Positions 6,336 through 6,363 of a stretch of 6,363 bases of DNA are shown here, in pieces. The position numbers were made by a program, and so were the translations under genes. A model generated the notes under the pieces. The model saw only the letters and a list, made by a program, of their open reading frames with translations. It was not told the DNA's origin and made no database searches. Source of the DNA: Acidobacteriaceae bacterium (GTDB lineage: Bacteria; Acidobacteriota; Terriglobia; Terriglobales; Acidobacteriaceae); the NCBI GenBank assembly GCA_003133425.1, contig PKXI01000155.1:1962-8324 (forward strand). The letters run 5' to 3'. Numbering within the stretch: the first letter of the stretch is position 1; every line of letters begins with the position of its first letter.

Positions 6336-6363
6336 TTGAGGAAGGAATGTAGCGCCGTGTATG
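6336..6363 (+). other. Possible start of a divergent gene at the right edge
   Basis: A purine-rich GAGGAAGGA (6338-6346) resembles a Shine-Dalgarno sequence and is followed by GTG at 6357 (10 nt away) and ATG at 6361 in another frame. The ATG at 6347 is followed at once by TAG and cannot be a start. Only a few codons are visible, so this is a suggestion, not a gene call. Confidence 0.2.

Overview
The window (about 60% G+C by eye) looks like a chromosomal segment of a soil-type bacterium, most likely an acidobacterium of the Terriglobia type. This rests on a secreted S53 (sedolisin/kumamolisin) peptidase next to a Tat-exported GH36-like glycoside hydrolase and a compact [NiFe]-hydrogenase maturation operon. 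It is an inference from gene content, not a phylogenetic result. No mobile element, CRISPR array, tRNA or rRNA was seen.

Left part (1-1122, minus strand): the N-terminal 374 residues of an S53 peptidase precursor, cut by the left edge of the window. It shows a signal peptide with a possible lipobox, a pro-kumamolisin prodomain and the start of the catalytic domain with the Glu-x3-Asp pair. The catalytic Ser would lie beyond the edge. Positions 1123-1452 form a divergent intergenic region with two strong inverted repeats: an interrupted hairpin at 1157-1206 and a 9+9 bp palindrome at 1295-1315. Both are candidate regulatory elements.

Middle (1453-3612, plus strand): a 719-residue exported protein with the three-domain layout of a GH36 (clan GH-D) alpha-galactosidase. 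The position expected for the catalytic nucleophile in the K-x-D motif is Asn (Asn455), and the usual Ser-Asp of the acid/base motif reads Ser-Asn. The enzyme is therefore either a non-canonical subfamily or has lost activity.

Right part (3671-6217, minus strand): hypC-hypD-hypE, tightly overlapping. HypC and HypD assemble the Fe(CN)2CO unit of [NiFe]-hydrogenases, and HypE, with HypF encoded elsewhere, makes the cyanide ligands. All the diagnostic motifs are present: HypC Cys2, HypD CGGQTH and GPGCPVC, and the HypE C-terminal PRIC. HypC carries an unusual Cys-rich tail. Upstream of hypC is a perfect TGTGA-N6-TCACA palindrome at class-II spacing from a TATAAC -10 box. That box lies so close to the hypC ATG that the mRNA would be almost leaderless. 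This suggests direct control of hydrogenase maturation by a CRP/FNR-family activator.

The GH36-like gene and hypE converge with 58 bp between them and no recognisable terminator. I found no clearly novel multi-gene system. The points most worth checking are the substituted catalytic residues of the GH36-like protein, the CRP-like/leaderless promoter of hypCDE, and the intergenic palindromes.
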